A stretch of 64,000 nt of DNA, from positions 56,912,683 to 56,976,682 of the forward strand of contig CM065377.1 in NCBI GenBank assembly GCA_033060915.1, read 5' to 3'. Origin of the DNA: Euryodendron excelsum (taxonomy: Eukaryota; Streptophyta; Magnoliopsida; Ericales; Pentaphylacaceae). The translations under genes and the position numbers were made by a program. The notes beneath the pieces were generated by a model, which saw only the letters and a list, made by a program, of their open reading frames with translations, searched no databases and had not been told where the DNA came from. Of the stretch, positions 1 through 9,887 are shown piece by piece. How positions within the stretch are numbered: position 1 is the first letter of the stretch; the number at the start of each line of letters is the position of its first letter.

Positions 1-206
1 CGCCAGGTTTGAAGTTAAAACCAGAAAATTCTGGTTTGAGCGCTTACGGGATTTGAAGTGTTTTCACAAATTTGTGAGGCATTGTGAGGAATCCGTCTTG
101 GACATTGAAGGAGCACTCCTTGGAGACCACGGGTGATTACCGGAAGAAGACCACGTCGCCGAAAAATTCGCCGGAAAAGAAGATTTAGCCGGAGAACTTC
201 CAAAAG
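1..206 (+). other. Leader exon of the antisense gene (element 1), 5' end cut by window
   Basis: This plus-strand stretch, antisense to element 1, ends CAAAAG and is followed by GTGAGTTTTC, a near-consensus splice donor. The same block precedes the same donor in element 2 (minus strand, donor at 25349) and element 3 (donor at 35046). It holds the inverted repeat CCAGAAAATTCTGG at 23-36 and GCCGGAAAA-type repeats. No ATG-led frame of note is present, so it is called an untranslated leader. The transcription start was not identified. Confidence 0.5.
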
Positions 207-1089
207 GTGAGTTTTCAAATTTTGTTGATTTTCATGTGTAGAACCTCGTTTGAATCATGTGAATAGTGGAAATTGATGTTTTGATATGCTTTGAACACTT
301 TGGTGATGTTGTTTTTGCATTTTGATGGTTGTTTGATTGAATTTGAATGATTTTTCATGATTCTGCGAAGAGGGTTTTCTGCAGGAATAGGGGATTTGTT
401 TCTACAGACCTGGGCATTGGGTTTTCTGGCTATATTTTTGTGCAATGTGCCTTAGAAAAATGTATTTAACAACTGTATGAAGTTTCGTGATTTTTTGAAA
501 ACTCGATGAATTTTTGATTTTTTGAAAAATAGAAAAATATTTAGAAAATTAGAAAAAATTTAGAAAATTCAAGAAATTGATGAAATTTTTAAAGCTTGAA
601 ATTTGGAAAAAGATTGGAATATTTTTGAAAACATTTGAGGTGATTTTGAAAAATTTTGGGAGCCCTTTGAAAACCATTGATTTATTTGAAAAATGAAACA
701 TATGTTTTGAAAATTTTGAAAAATTGAAAAGTGTGCACGGGTGCTGATGTTATGTGATTATAACAATATGAAGTGCTCGTTTTGTGTTTTGTGTCGATGT
801 CATGAGTGTTATAGGGGCCATTTTTAAACGGAATTCTGCCGGAATTTTTAGAAATTAGGGGAAGAGTTAGAAAAAGTTTTTAGAAGTAAAATCTTTTTGA
901 AGGAAAAAGACAGAAAACCCCTGAGATTTGGCTTGAAAGGAAGAAAATCGAATGTGTATGTAGGAATTTTGTTTTATCATTTGAAATCTTTTATTTGTTT
1001 TGTTTGTGTTGGTTGTTTATTTTGTTTTATTATTATTTGAACTGCATGTATGGTATGTTAACGTCTCTTACCTTGGCTTACCTTTTCAG
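207..1089 (+). other. Predicted 5' intron of the antisense gene (element 1), 883 bp
   Basis: The donor GTGAGTTTT is at 207 and the acceptor TTACCTTTTCAG ends at 1089, one base before an ATG. The interior is AT-rich (poly-A/T, GAAAATTTTGAAAAA-type runs) as in plant introns. The equivalent introns are 882 bp in element 2 and 1166 bp in element 3, where a 48-bp repeat has expanded. The position is conserved in three copies; splicing itself is inferred. Confidence 0.6.
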
Positions 1090-1320
1090 GATGACAGACG
1101 CGGGTGATGACGGTTCTGAGAGGAGACACCGCTTCGGGAAGATGGCCCAAATAGATTCTTGTTGGCAGCTCCAGTCACTCCAGAGGTAGTCGCAAATCAA
1201 CTAGCAGGGTATCCTCCAGCCGGAATGGAAAGGGGGGAGTAAGCCTCCAGTCGACTCCTTCCTCCAGTCGACTCCTTCCCTTCAGTCAAGCAAACATTTG
1301 AAGAGGAAGTGGATGCTGAG
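1090..1320 (+). pseudogene. Antisense-gene N-terminal remnant (element 1)
   Basis: The ATG at 1091 opens a frame starting MTDAGDDGSERR, matching the N-termini of the antisense PMD proteins in element 2 (24466, minus) and element 3 (36212, plus). Nucleotide similarity runs to about 1320, through the Ser/Arg-rich stretch, and then stops abruptly. In-frame stops follow from about 1188. The PMD core is missing, so this copy cannot make the protein. The residual part is basic and serine-rich, with no domain of its own. Confidence 0.65.
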
Positions 1321-2180
1321 GTTTTCCACTTTTGTCCTTTAGGATGGCCGACAGTATATTGAGTCGACTGCGAATTTTGGATGATAGGTATCCTCCACTT
1401 GGGCGAGACATTTTTCTGCAGGTTGTTCGGTTGTATAGTTTCTCTCCTATTGGTGCAGCTTATTTTTGGCAGTGGTTCCCTTCTGGCAGCCTGACTTGTC
1501 TTTCTTCCATGAGCTCGCTCCCTTTGTTCACGAGTATGGTTTCCTCCTAGGTCTTCAAGAAGATTTGGCATTATGGGACCCATTTTTCCTTGTAGTCGCA
1601 TCATAATTGTCTCTTTTTAGCTTGGGCTCCATTGTGCGGCCTTTTCTTCTGACCTCCTACCCCTAGTTTTCTTACGTCTCGATGAAGCTCTTGTTCTCAC
1701 ATTCTGAGTTTGAGACACAAAGGAGAGCTCATTCAGGGGATTGACGTACTTCTCAAAATTGGTCCATTCCTCCATGATAGCCCTAGCTCTGTTTCTCTTG
1801 AACTTGTTGATGTCTCCACGAGGGGGTCAGCCGTTGATTGCGTGCGTTGCTTGCCAGGATTCAGGAAGGACACTCCTATGCTCTTATGGTTGTGGGACAG
1901 ACCTTCGTGAGCCTTACTAGACTTTGGCAGGGGGGCTGATGCTCATTGTTACGGATGTGCTTCATTATTTTAGCTTTGGGTGATCGGACACTTATTCACT
2001 ACCCCTCTTTCAAAGTCGTTTGATTGGGGAGGTCGAGGGTGGGCCATTGCCCCATTCTCTGTTTCTTGTTGGTCATGGAAATTTGAGCTTTTTGAGGTGT
2101 GAGCCGGTACTGGAGATATCTGAGGGGTGGCTTTAGCTCCTTTTTATGTTTTGCCTTGTTCATTGTTTCCTATTTGAGAG
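1321..2180 (+). other. Unassigned sequence replacing the PMD core in element 1
   Basis: This segment lies where elements 2 and 3 carry the PMD core but shows no similarity to it that I can see. It begins with a pyrimidine run and CCTTTAG just before an ATG at 1344, opening a frame (MADSILSRL, to 1550). Other short frames, such as one ending near 1910, lie in different phases with stops between them. It may be a decayed alternative antisense gene or captured DNA. I do not recognise the encoded peptides. Confidence 0.35.
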
Positions 2181-2279
2181 AGATAGAAAGACAAAGAGTG
2201 AGTTTTTGTGCAAAAACAGTTTAAAAATGCCCCGGTGAGGGGTATCATCATTTTTTAGGATGATTGCCCATGGGATTAA

Positions 2280-2570
2280 AGGCATGATCTATTTTTTATG
2301 AATGCACATGTTTATATAGGAATTGAATCAAATGCATATCCTACTTTTTTATGAATGCACAGGTTCACACAGAAGTGAAAATGAATGCATGTTATACTTT
2401 TGGATAATGCACATACAGGAATAGAATTAAATGCAATGTCCCCCATTTTTGTGATGACTGCACAGATTTATGTAAGAATTGAATTAAATACGTGACCTAC
2501 TTCCTTACAAATGAACAGGTTCATACAGGAATGCAGTTAAATGCATGAATAGATACAAACTTCGTAGGAG
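2280..2570. repeat. Degenerate ~60-bp tandem repeat, about five units
   Basis: Units share an ATGCACAGGTT...ATAGGAAT...GAATTAAATGCAT pattern, seen near 2300, 2355, 2410, 2460 and 2515. They are diverged, with indels. They lie just downstream of the antisense gene (its own sense) in the convergent spacer. No coding potential is seen. Confidence 0.6.
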
Positions 2571-2919
2571 TCTAAATGGATCTACAGGTTATACATGTCA
2601 TGGATGCATTAGTATTATATGTATATAAACTATTTACAAAGTAAACCTCAGGATTGCCCCTTGGGCCCATACTCCCAGGATTCTGTTCCTTTCCAGGATT
2701 CTACCCCATTTAGTTTTGCCCCATTCTCATCGGGGTGTAATAGCATTTGCTCTATTCGCCAGGGATCTTGACCTTTTGGTTTGCTATCCTATCCCTACTT
2801 TCTACAGGGTTACTGTTTGGGGTTTTTATGATCTCACTTGATTTTCTCTCTCAGATCTCCAAAATGCCACCATGGCTCAAGCGACAACTCGCATGCCCTT
2901 TGCAGAGCAATAAACAGCT

Positions 2920-3465
2920 AATCCCTCAATCTGAGAAGACTTCTTTTAGGACCGTAATGTAGGTTGGGTTTAGGGGTTGTAAGAAATAAAGGGATATTTA
3001 GGCTCAAAGATTTTCTTTTAGTGGGTTGTTAAAACCAAAACCATATGAGCACATCTTGGAGCATGAGATTGCCCCTTGCATTCCCTTCCGATTCTCCTTT
3101 CTCACCCTACTTGTCTTGGTATTGTTTAGGCTTATTTGGACTAAGCAATTTTCTTTGATCAAAGAGGATTTTAATTTGGACCGTAACGTAGGCTACGTTA
3201 AGGGGTTTATGAATGAAAAGGATGCACAGGCCCAAATTGGATGTTGTTTATAATAGGGTTTAGATCCACACCATCCTTAGTCGGTCTTCCAGTGGAGTTT
3301 CGTCCCCTAATATCCTCCTCTAGTTTCAGCAACACGTCTAGCTCATTTAGATCAAGCAATCCTTTTCAATCAGAGAGGACTTTAATAGGGTTGTAATGTG
3401 GGCCACAGCTTCGGGCTTTTTACAAGAAAGGGTGAAGGCTCAAACCTATTACTTCTGCTTGGTGG
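2920..3465. repeat. Three ~215-bp diverged repeats in the spacer (element 1)
   Basis: Each unit has a core like GACCGTAATGTAGG followed by GGGG/TTTA and AAAGGG...GGCTCAAA. Cores start near 2950, 3179 and 3390, so the spacing is 229 and 211 bp. Element 3 has two units (38628, 38837) and element 2 two inverted units (about 21805, 22009). The conserved spacing across copies says the repeat predates their divergence. Confidence 0.6.
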
Positions 3466-4444
3466 CTTTGTTACCTAGGATCACATTTGAATTTTCTCTT
3501 TTACAAGAGGAGTTGACCTTTCTTGTAACTTTTGATCTTCTTAGTCTGACATTTGCCCCTTTTCTTTTCTTCTTTTTTTTTTCTTTTCTCTTGACTTCCA
3601 GCTTTATAGCACAACATGATTCTTTTTCAGTCTTTCCTCTGATATGTTTCTTTTTTCTTTCTCTTCCTTTCTTATTCCTTTTGATGAGACAAACATTTCT
3701 ACAACTTCTTTCTCTCAGATCCTTTTCTTAGCATTTCGATTTAACCCATTGTGGTCGGTGATCCCTAGGTTGGGGTGTTTCTTGAAAAGGAAAGGTAACC
3801 GGCTCAATAGGTTTGACAAGGGTTGCTTTTAACTGTATGGAAAATGAAATGAGGGCCTTTCTTCATTTTGAACAAGATTGCTTGATCCATAGAGCCTTCA
3901 CGTTACTTCAGCTTGATGGTTGATGACGTTCTCTGCCAGATCTTCTACTTCCTGACTGCCCCAATGTGGGGGGATGGTTTCGGATCGGGGTTGACAAAAA
4001 GAAAACTTTCGCTTCCTGCGAGGCACTAGTGGGTTAAGCAAAGGGAATATTTTTGTGTATAGTAATAGAATTGAGGGCCTCTAATCATTTCAAATTGAAT
4101 TCATTAGTCCATAAAGCCTTTGTAGAAAATTTAGACAATATTTCTAGGGATGATGTGTTTCGGTGAGTGAATCCCTACATATTCTATCGAATCAACTATT
4201 CTGTGCTTACCCCGATATGGGGGATGGTTATTGGTTTGGGGACATCTGAATAAAAATCAGTTACGGCTCTAGTAGGCTGAACAAGGGGTAGTGTTTATTT
4301 AAGATAAATAGAACAATAGCTTCTCATCATTTTGGGGACTCGGCCACCCATCGCCTAGCCAGGATATCATGCAAGTGTCGCCTTTTCAATAGAATTCGCA
4401 CTTCTTTGCTGAGATTGCCTTCCACCTATCTCTCACTCTCTCTC

Positions 4445-4449
4445 TCAGT
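4445..4449. repeat. Target-site duplication TCAGT, left copy
   Basis: TCAGT directly precedes the LTR start (TGTGAGCACCCC) and recurs directly after the LTR end (GCGCGACA) at 10039-10043. A perfect 5-bp duplication around a lone LTR shows an insertion followed by LTR-LTR recombination. Confidence 0.9.
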
Positions 4450-4688
4450 TGTGAGCACCCCATTTTTGACCGCTCAGCAGTCTACACTCTGTCCAGACTT
4501 GTTTTCAAGTCATTTTGGGCATATTCTTATCGAATCCAACCCTCTAAGTCCAAATTCTGTCTTTCCATCGCTTCGCGGGCCTGTCAGGCCCAAATAGAGG
4601 CAAAATGACCAAAATGCCATTAGGGGCATTGTCCTTTCTTATTCCAATTCCAATCCCTCTCTCGAGACAGTTTATTCCTCGAGATGAT

Positions 4689-5960
4689 CCGAGTAGCAAA
4701 ACTACTCATAGAACCGTTAGAGTGGCGCAAACACTCACAAAACCGTTAGAGTAGCGGAAATACTCACAAAACCGTTAGAGTGGCGGAAACACTCAAAACC
4801 CAGGCACGTCTCTTCAGAGACGGTAAGACCCCTTTCCAATCCCACTCTCAAGACAGTTTATTCCTCGAGACGGCTCCAATCCAGGCACGTCTCTTCGGAG
4901 ACGGTAAGACCCCTTCCAGTCCCACTCTCGAGACAGTTTATTCCTCGAGATGGTCCGAGTAGCAAAACTACTCACAAAACCGTTAAAGTGGCGGAAACAC
5001 TCACAAAACCGTTAGAGTGGCGGAAACACTCAAAACCCAGGCACGTCTCTTCGGAGACGGTAAGACCCCTTTTCAATCCAACTCTCGAGACAATTTATTC
5101 CTCGAGACAGCTCCAATCCAGGCACGTCTCTTCGGAGACGGTAAGACCCCTTCCAGTCGCACTCTCGAGACAGTTTATTCCTCGAGACCGTTAGAGTAAC
5201 AAAACTACTCACAAAACCGTTAGAGTGGCAGAAACACTCACAAAACCGTTAGAGTAGCGGAAATACTCACAGAACGGTCCAAGTAGCAAAACTACTCACA
5301 AAACCGTTAGAGTGGCGAAAACACTCACAAAACCGTTAGAGTAGCGGAAATACTCATAGAACCGTTAGAGTAGCAAAACTACTCACAAAACCGTTAGACT
5401 AGCGGAAACACTCACAAAACCGTTAGAGTAGCGGAAATACTCACAGAACGGTCCAAGTATCAAAACTACTCACAAAACCGTTAGAGTGGCAAAAACACTC
5501 ACAAAATCGTTAGAGTAGCGGAAATACTCACAGAACCGTTAGAGTAGCAAAACTACTCACAAAACCGTTAGAGTGGCAGAAACACTCACAAAACTGTTAG
5601 AGTAGTGGAAATACTCACAGAACGGTCCGAGTAGCAAAACTACTCACAAAACCGTTAGAGTGGCGGAAACACTCACAAAACCGTTAGAGTAGCAGAAATA
5701 CTCACAGAACCGTTAGAGTAGCGGAAATACTCACAGAACCGTTCGAGTAGCGGAAATACTCACAAACCCTTTAGAGTAGCGGAAATACTCAACCCCGTCC
5801 GAGTAGCGGAAATACTCCCAAATTATCAACCCCGTCCGAGTAGGGAAAATACTCACAAATCATCAACCCCGTCCGAGTAGCGGAAATACTCACAAATCAT
5901 CAAACCCCATCCGAGTAGCGGAAATACTCACACCGTGAGAGTGGCGGAAACACTCAAAAC
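4689..5960. repeat. Hairpin satellite array (29-30 bp units, A-B-C trimer order) in U3 of solo LTR a
   Basis: About 33 units of the form CCGTTAGAGTGGCGGAAACACTCACAAAA, here described by stem and loop. Three unit types recur: A with stem GAGTAG/CTACTC and loop CAAAA; B with stem GAGTG/CACTC; C with stem GAGTA/TACTC. From about 5185 to 5705 they run A-B-C six times, giving a higher-order period near 87 bp. Paired stem bases change together between types. Two blocks of the 78-bp repeat interrupt the array (4790-4950 and 5035-5190). Other LTRs keep only a few units, for example 17030-17150, 26620-26740 and 60597-60730. Confidence 0.9.
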
Positions 5961-5999
5961 CTAGGTCAACACCAGTGGCTGTTAGCCCACTTCGGTGAA

Positions 6000-6400
6000 A
6001 AATGACCAAACTACCCTTAGGACCTTTTCCGAGATTTTCCGGTCAAGATGACCATTTTGCCCCTAAGCATCCGAACGCCCCGGGAACCACACCGGCTCTG
6101 GGTATCAAACCGGTAATGTCCCGAGAATACTTTTTAGAGTATTCTCAACCTTCCTTTACCTTTCTGGACCATTCCGAGTCAGTTCCGGCAAACCCGGCAC
6201 AAAATGACCGTTTTGCCCCTAGTGGGCTGGTCTCCTTTTCTGACCACGCCGGCTCTGGGAGTCAAACCGGAAACTTCTGGGAACATTCTAAATAATGTTT
6301 CCAGATCCCAAGTCTTTTTCCGGGACAATCTGAGTTCGCCCCGACAGCTTTCCAGTCTGATTGACCGTTTTGCCCTTAAAGGCCTGGTCAACCTTTCCGA
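6000..6400. repeat. ~154-bp degenerate tandem repeat in U3 of solo LTR a
   Basis: The motif ATGACC(A/G)TTTTGCCCCTA recurs near 6050, 6203 and 6358. It is followed by ACCACACCGGCTCTGGG and CAAACCGG, then by an inverted repeat (GAGAATACT...AGTATTCTC or AACATTCT...AATGTT). The same array is at 26780-27330, 40740-41130, 47085-47430 and, inverted, 16430-16980. Proteins read through it are artefacts. Confidence 0.75.
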
Positions 6401-6629
6401 CCCACCTTATCTTCATTTTTCAAGTCAAATACCTTTAGGACACTATTTTAAGTGTTCCTGCTTCTTTCTGGCCTTCCGGGTCACTCCCGGCTCCTTCAAA
6501 TCATTCCCGGACTTTCCGGAGTCACTCTTAGTGAAGCCAGGCTAAAGATTGCATGGTAGTCACTAGTACAGGCGCCCAAATCTAGTCAAAGATACGTTGG
6601 TTGCCAACCTTAATTATTTCCTAAATGGC

Positions 6630-6652
6630 TGGCGCCACTAGTAGTGGCGCCA
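6630..6652. promoter_or_regulatory. 23-bp inverted repeat upstream of the LTR TATA box
   Basis: Arm TGGCGCCACTA, one central G, then the exact reverse complement TAGTGGCGCCA. It ends about 54 bp upstream of the TATA box at 6706 and a partial copy (GGCGCCACTGC) follows. Related GGCGCC or GGCACC inverted repeats occur in the antisense-gene leader (25554-25615, 34800-34855). It could be a dimeric factor site; this is inference. Confidence 0.6.
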
Positions 6653-6705
6653 AGCCAAAAAATGGCCTGGCGCCACTGCAACAGGCCCCAGGTTTGTCTT
6701 TCCTC

Positions 6706-6713
6706 TATAAATA
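6706..6713 (+). promoter_or_regulatory. TATA box of solo LTR a
   Basis: TATAAATA lies in the block CTCTATAAATACAGAGCC, which is kept in every LTR of the family here. It marks the U3/R boundary about 25-35 bp downstream, so U3 is about 2.3 kb and R plus U5 about 3.3 kb. Confidence 0.8.
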
Positions 6714-6899
6714 CAGAGCCTTGTTCAACGTGAAAAGGGTCTGCAAACTTAACCTAGAAATCACACAATTCGATATACAGAGCTCGAGCACTCCCTAAAC
6801 CCTAGCCTCCCTAGGTTTTCCCAAACCCTAGCCACCCTACACTAAACCCTAGCCTCCTATACATCCCTATACACCTCTATACACTCATACACTAGCCTT

Positions 6900-7031
6900 C
6901 AACCCACCTTCAAAGACTTGAAGAGCTGCCATCTAAAGCTTGAAGACAACTCTTGAAGACTGAAGGTGAAGATCAAGACAAAGACTGAAGACCGAAGACA
7001 GCATGGCGCGCAAAATAAACAAGACATACGG
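6900..7031 (+). promoter_or_regulatory. Purine-rich leader with conserved AATAAA block and candidate splice donor
   Basis: A GAAGA-rich leader is followed by a block that stays conserved while flanks diverge: AAAATAAACAAGACATACG then GTAGG at 7031. The block can be read as a polyadenylation signal (AATAAA, 7014-7019) ending R, as a splice donor, or both. In this LTR an ATG at 7003 gives nine codons plus one base before the donor. That phase matches the gag frame at the acceptor ending at 18560. Most other LTRs have lost this ATG. Confidence 0.45.
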
Positions 7032-7559
7032 TAGGCTCCCTATTTAAATTTTCGCACTTTCCCCCTCTCTCCTCTCTCTCCAACCCACTTGGGTTTTCTC
7101 TATTTTAATCCCCCATCTCTTTCCTGCCCTTTCTTTGCATGCTTGAAACAAGGGGATTCCCGGTCCATGTGTAGTATGTGACTATTGGAGAGTCACTGTG
7201 TCGGGGGCTTTCTTCTAGTCTAACCAAAGACCACGTGGGTCCGGCCCCCTTGATTATGTGGTGAAGCCTTAACCTTGTATGTTCACGACCCCAAATTGCA
7301 TTGTGCATATCATAATCTTGCATCTTCCAAAATTCGTTTTCAAAGTTGTTTTCAAAACTGTTTTCAAACTTGTTTTTCAAAATTGCATCAAAATCTCTTT
7401 TTCAAAAACTTGTTTTCAAAACCACAATTTTAGGGTGATTCTAGCCTTTCCATGGCTAGGGTTGTTTTAGGAAAGTGTCATATTAAAAGTGACCTTTTGG
7501 TCTATATTTTCAAACCTTATTTTCAAAACCGCTTTCTTAAAGTGGTTCTAGCCCTCTTA

Positions 7560-9180
7560 TGGTTAGAATCGCTTTAGGAAAATGAGACGTTTTTATACTT
7601 TCCAAAAAACTCTCTCTTCAAAAATCTCTTTCTAAAAATCTCTTTTTTTCAACATACTTTCCTAAAACTCTCCTCTCCAAAATTGTTTTAAAAAACTCCC
7701 TTCCAAAATCTATTTTTCAAAATTCCCTTTTTCAACTCCTTTCCAAAACTCTTTCTCTTTAAAATCCCTTCCTAAAAACTCTCTTCAAAAACCTTTCTAA
7801 AAATTCCCTTTCCAAAATCTTCCTTCTAGAAATTCCCCTCTAGGATTTTCCTTCTAAAATCTACATTTCTAAAAACAAATTTTCCAAAACTCGTTCTCTT
7901 TAAAATCTTTTTCCAAAAACTACCTCTTCAAATTCACTTTCCAAAAACTCCTCCCTAGGATTCCCTTCTAGAAAACCTTCGTTTCCAAAAACGCACTTTC
8001 CAAAAACTCTTTTCTTAGAGCCCAAGTCATGCCCTAGAACCCACAATTAGGAAACCCTAAATTTTCTTCCCAAAAACATGGTTTTCAAACTTTGCCCCAA
8101 ACCTAGGTTTTCAAAATCTTTTGTTTTCTACATCAAAACTATACATGTTTCCAAAACCTATTTTCTATGTCAAAACTATAATTTTCCAAATCTAGGGTGT
8201 CTAGAATCTCCTTTTCCAAATCCTTCCCAAATCCTGTCTCCCCTTTAGAAAACCAAATCCAATCTCCCCATTTAGGAAACTAGATCTCGTCCTCCGTTTT
8301 TGGAAACAAAATCCAACCTTTCTCTTTTAGAAACCAAATCCAATCCCTTCCTAATCCAAACCTTTCCTAATTCAATTTCTTCCTAAACCATAAGTTTCCT
8401 AAACCTAAATTTTAAATCTTTTCTTAAATTTCAAAATCCAACTCTTTCTTAATTCAATTCCTTCCTAAACTTCCGTTTTCCTAAATTTTAAGTTTCCAAA
8501 AACTTGAACATAAAAATCTTTACTAAGCTTTAAAACTCAACTTTCAAATCTTCCTAATTCAACCCTTTCCTAATTCTACCCCTTTTCAAAATCTTTTTCA
8601 AATCCAAGCTTTCAAATCTTTCTTAAACTCAAACCTTTCCTAATCTCAAGATTTTCTAAAACTCTAAAACTTTCTAAATCTTAAATTTTCTAAATTTCAA
8701 ATCTTTCTAAAATTCTAAGCTCCCTAAATTCAAAACTTTCTTAAGTTAAATCTTTCTAAACCCAAATCTTTCTAAACTCTAAACTTTCTTAAATTCAAAA
8801 CTTTCCTAAACCTAAAACTTTCCTAAATTCAAAACTTTCCTAATTTCAAACTTTCCTAAAACAACACTTTCCTAAGTTGAAACTTTCTTAAACCTAAACT
8901 TTTCCTAATTCAAAACTTTCCAAAAGTGAAACTTTCCTAATCCAAATCTTTCCTAAATTCCAAGTTTCCAAATCTTTCCAAATCTTCCAAATCCAACATT
9001 CCAATCTAATCTTTCTTAATCTCAAGTCTAGGTTTCCTAAACCTCCTTCTTCCCAAAACCAAGTCTTTCCAAAATCAATCTTTCCAAAGCAAGTCCAATC
9101 CTCTCCATTCCAATTTCAAATCTCCTTTTCTAATTTCAAATCAAATTCAATGTCCAATTCAATTTCTTTCTTCAATCCAA
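7560..9180 (+). repeat. Strand-biased CTTTCCTAAA-type tract in U5 of solo LTR a
   Basis: Roughly 1.6 kb of degenerate repeats such as AAACTTTCCTAAATTCAAAA with a loose 17-18 bp period. The plus strand is T/C- and A-rich and nearly G-free. Equivalent tracts: 13500-15180 (minus), 28500-29680, 30840-32160 (minus), 42350-43830, 48580-49184, 49185-50470 (minus), 62460-64000. No coding capacity is seen. Confidence 0.8.
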
Positions 9181-9877
9181 CCTTCTATTTTCAATCGGAT
9201 TCCGGTCCGAACTACGACTGACTTGATTCCCTCAAAGGGATACGTAGGCAACCTTCATAGGTGCGGTCACAATACTTTTCAAACTTTTAATTCCACCCTC
9301 ATGGGTGCGGTCTTCAAAATCTTTCCAAATCTCAAATTCCAATCTATTTTCAAAATTCCAATTTCAAAATTTCTATTTTCAATTTTCAAGCTTTCCAATT
9401 TCAATTCTATCTCTTCAAATTTATTTTCAAATCAAATCAATTTCAAATCAATCTCTTTTCAAATCTATTTTTCAATTCTTTTCCATTGCACTTGCACATC
9501 ATGCATCATCTTAGTTTCTATTCAAACATTGTTTTTCAAAGTGGATAGGATTGACCATTAGCTAATTGGAGACTCCCGTAGGTAAATCTAGGGTAGATTG
9601 ACATGTAGGTACCGAAAGGGCGAGGTAGGGCGATAGCTTAGTGCGTCTTCCCTACACGTAACCAACCTCCGAACGTAGATCACTGTTTTCAAAGACTAAA
9701 AAGGAGTTATTTTTCAAAAAAGGGCTAAATATTTTCCAAAAGGTTGCCAAACAACTTGTTTTTTTAAAAACCCTCTCTCGAGGAGATATTTTCAAATCAT
9801 TTTTTCAAAAACCCTAAGTGTAGTTTTCGGACAATGCTTAGTTTTTAGGTGACCTAACTCACCTTAATCAAGTTAGG

Positions 9878-9887
9878 TGGCGACTCC
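9878..9887 (+). other. PBS-like decamer inside the LTR
   Basis: TGGCGACTCC, the first ten bases of the family's tRNA-Arg PBS, lies 151 bp before the LTR end. It is preceded by the inverted repeat CCTAACT...AGTTAGG. The decamer is present in the other complete LTR ends (30355, 44522, and inverted near 12819). Confidence 0.55.

Larger units (their letters stand above)
2571..4449 (-). other. Convergent spacer of element 1, part 1 (no gene)
   Basis: The spacer lies between the 3' ends of the antisense gene and gag. It aligns by eye with 38046-39680 of element 3 and, inverted, with 20900-22600 of element 2. It carries three ~215-bp repeats (2920-3465), a T/C-rich run at 3551-3590, and a diverged pair near 3955-4065 and 4205-4300 with a (GA)TATGGGG(G)ATGGTT motif. 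The short open frames are unconserved. It is interrupted at 4449 by solo LTR a and resumes at 10044. Confidence 0.6.

Noticed and set aside
6002..6545. Frames with LPLVGRSPFLTTPALGIKP-type repeats (also 16359-16664, 27117-27483, 33215-33635, 51528-51924, 61030-61272)
   Set aside because: They are read-throughs of the ~154-bp U3 repeat on both strands, with frequent stops between copies.
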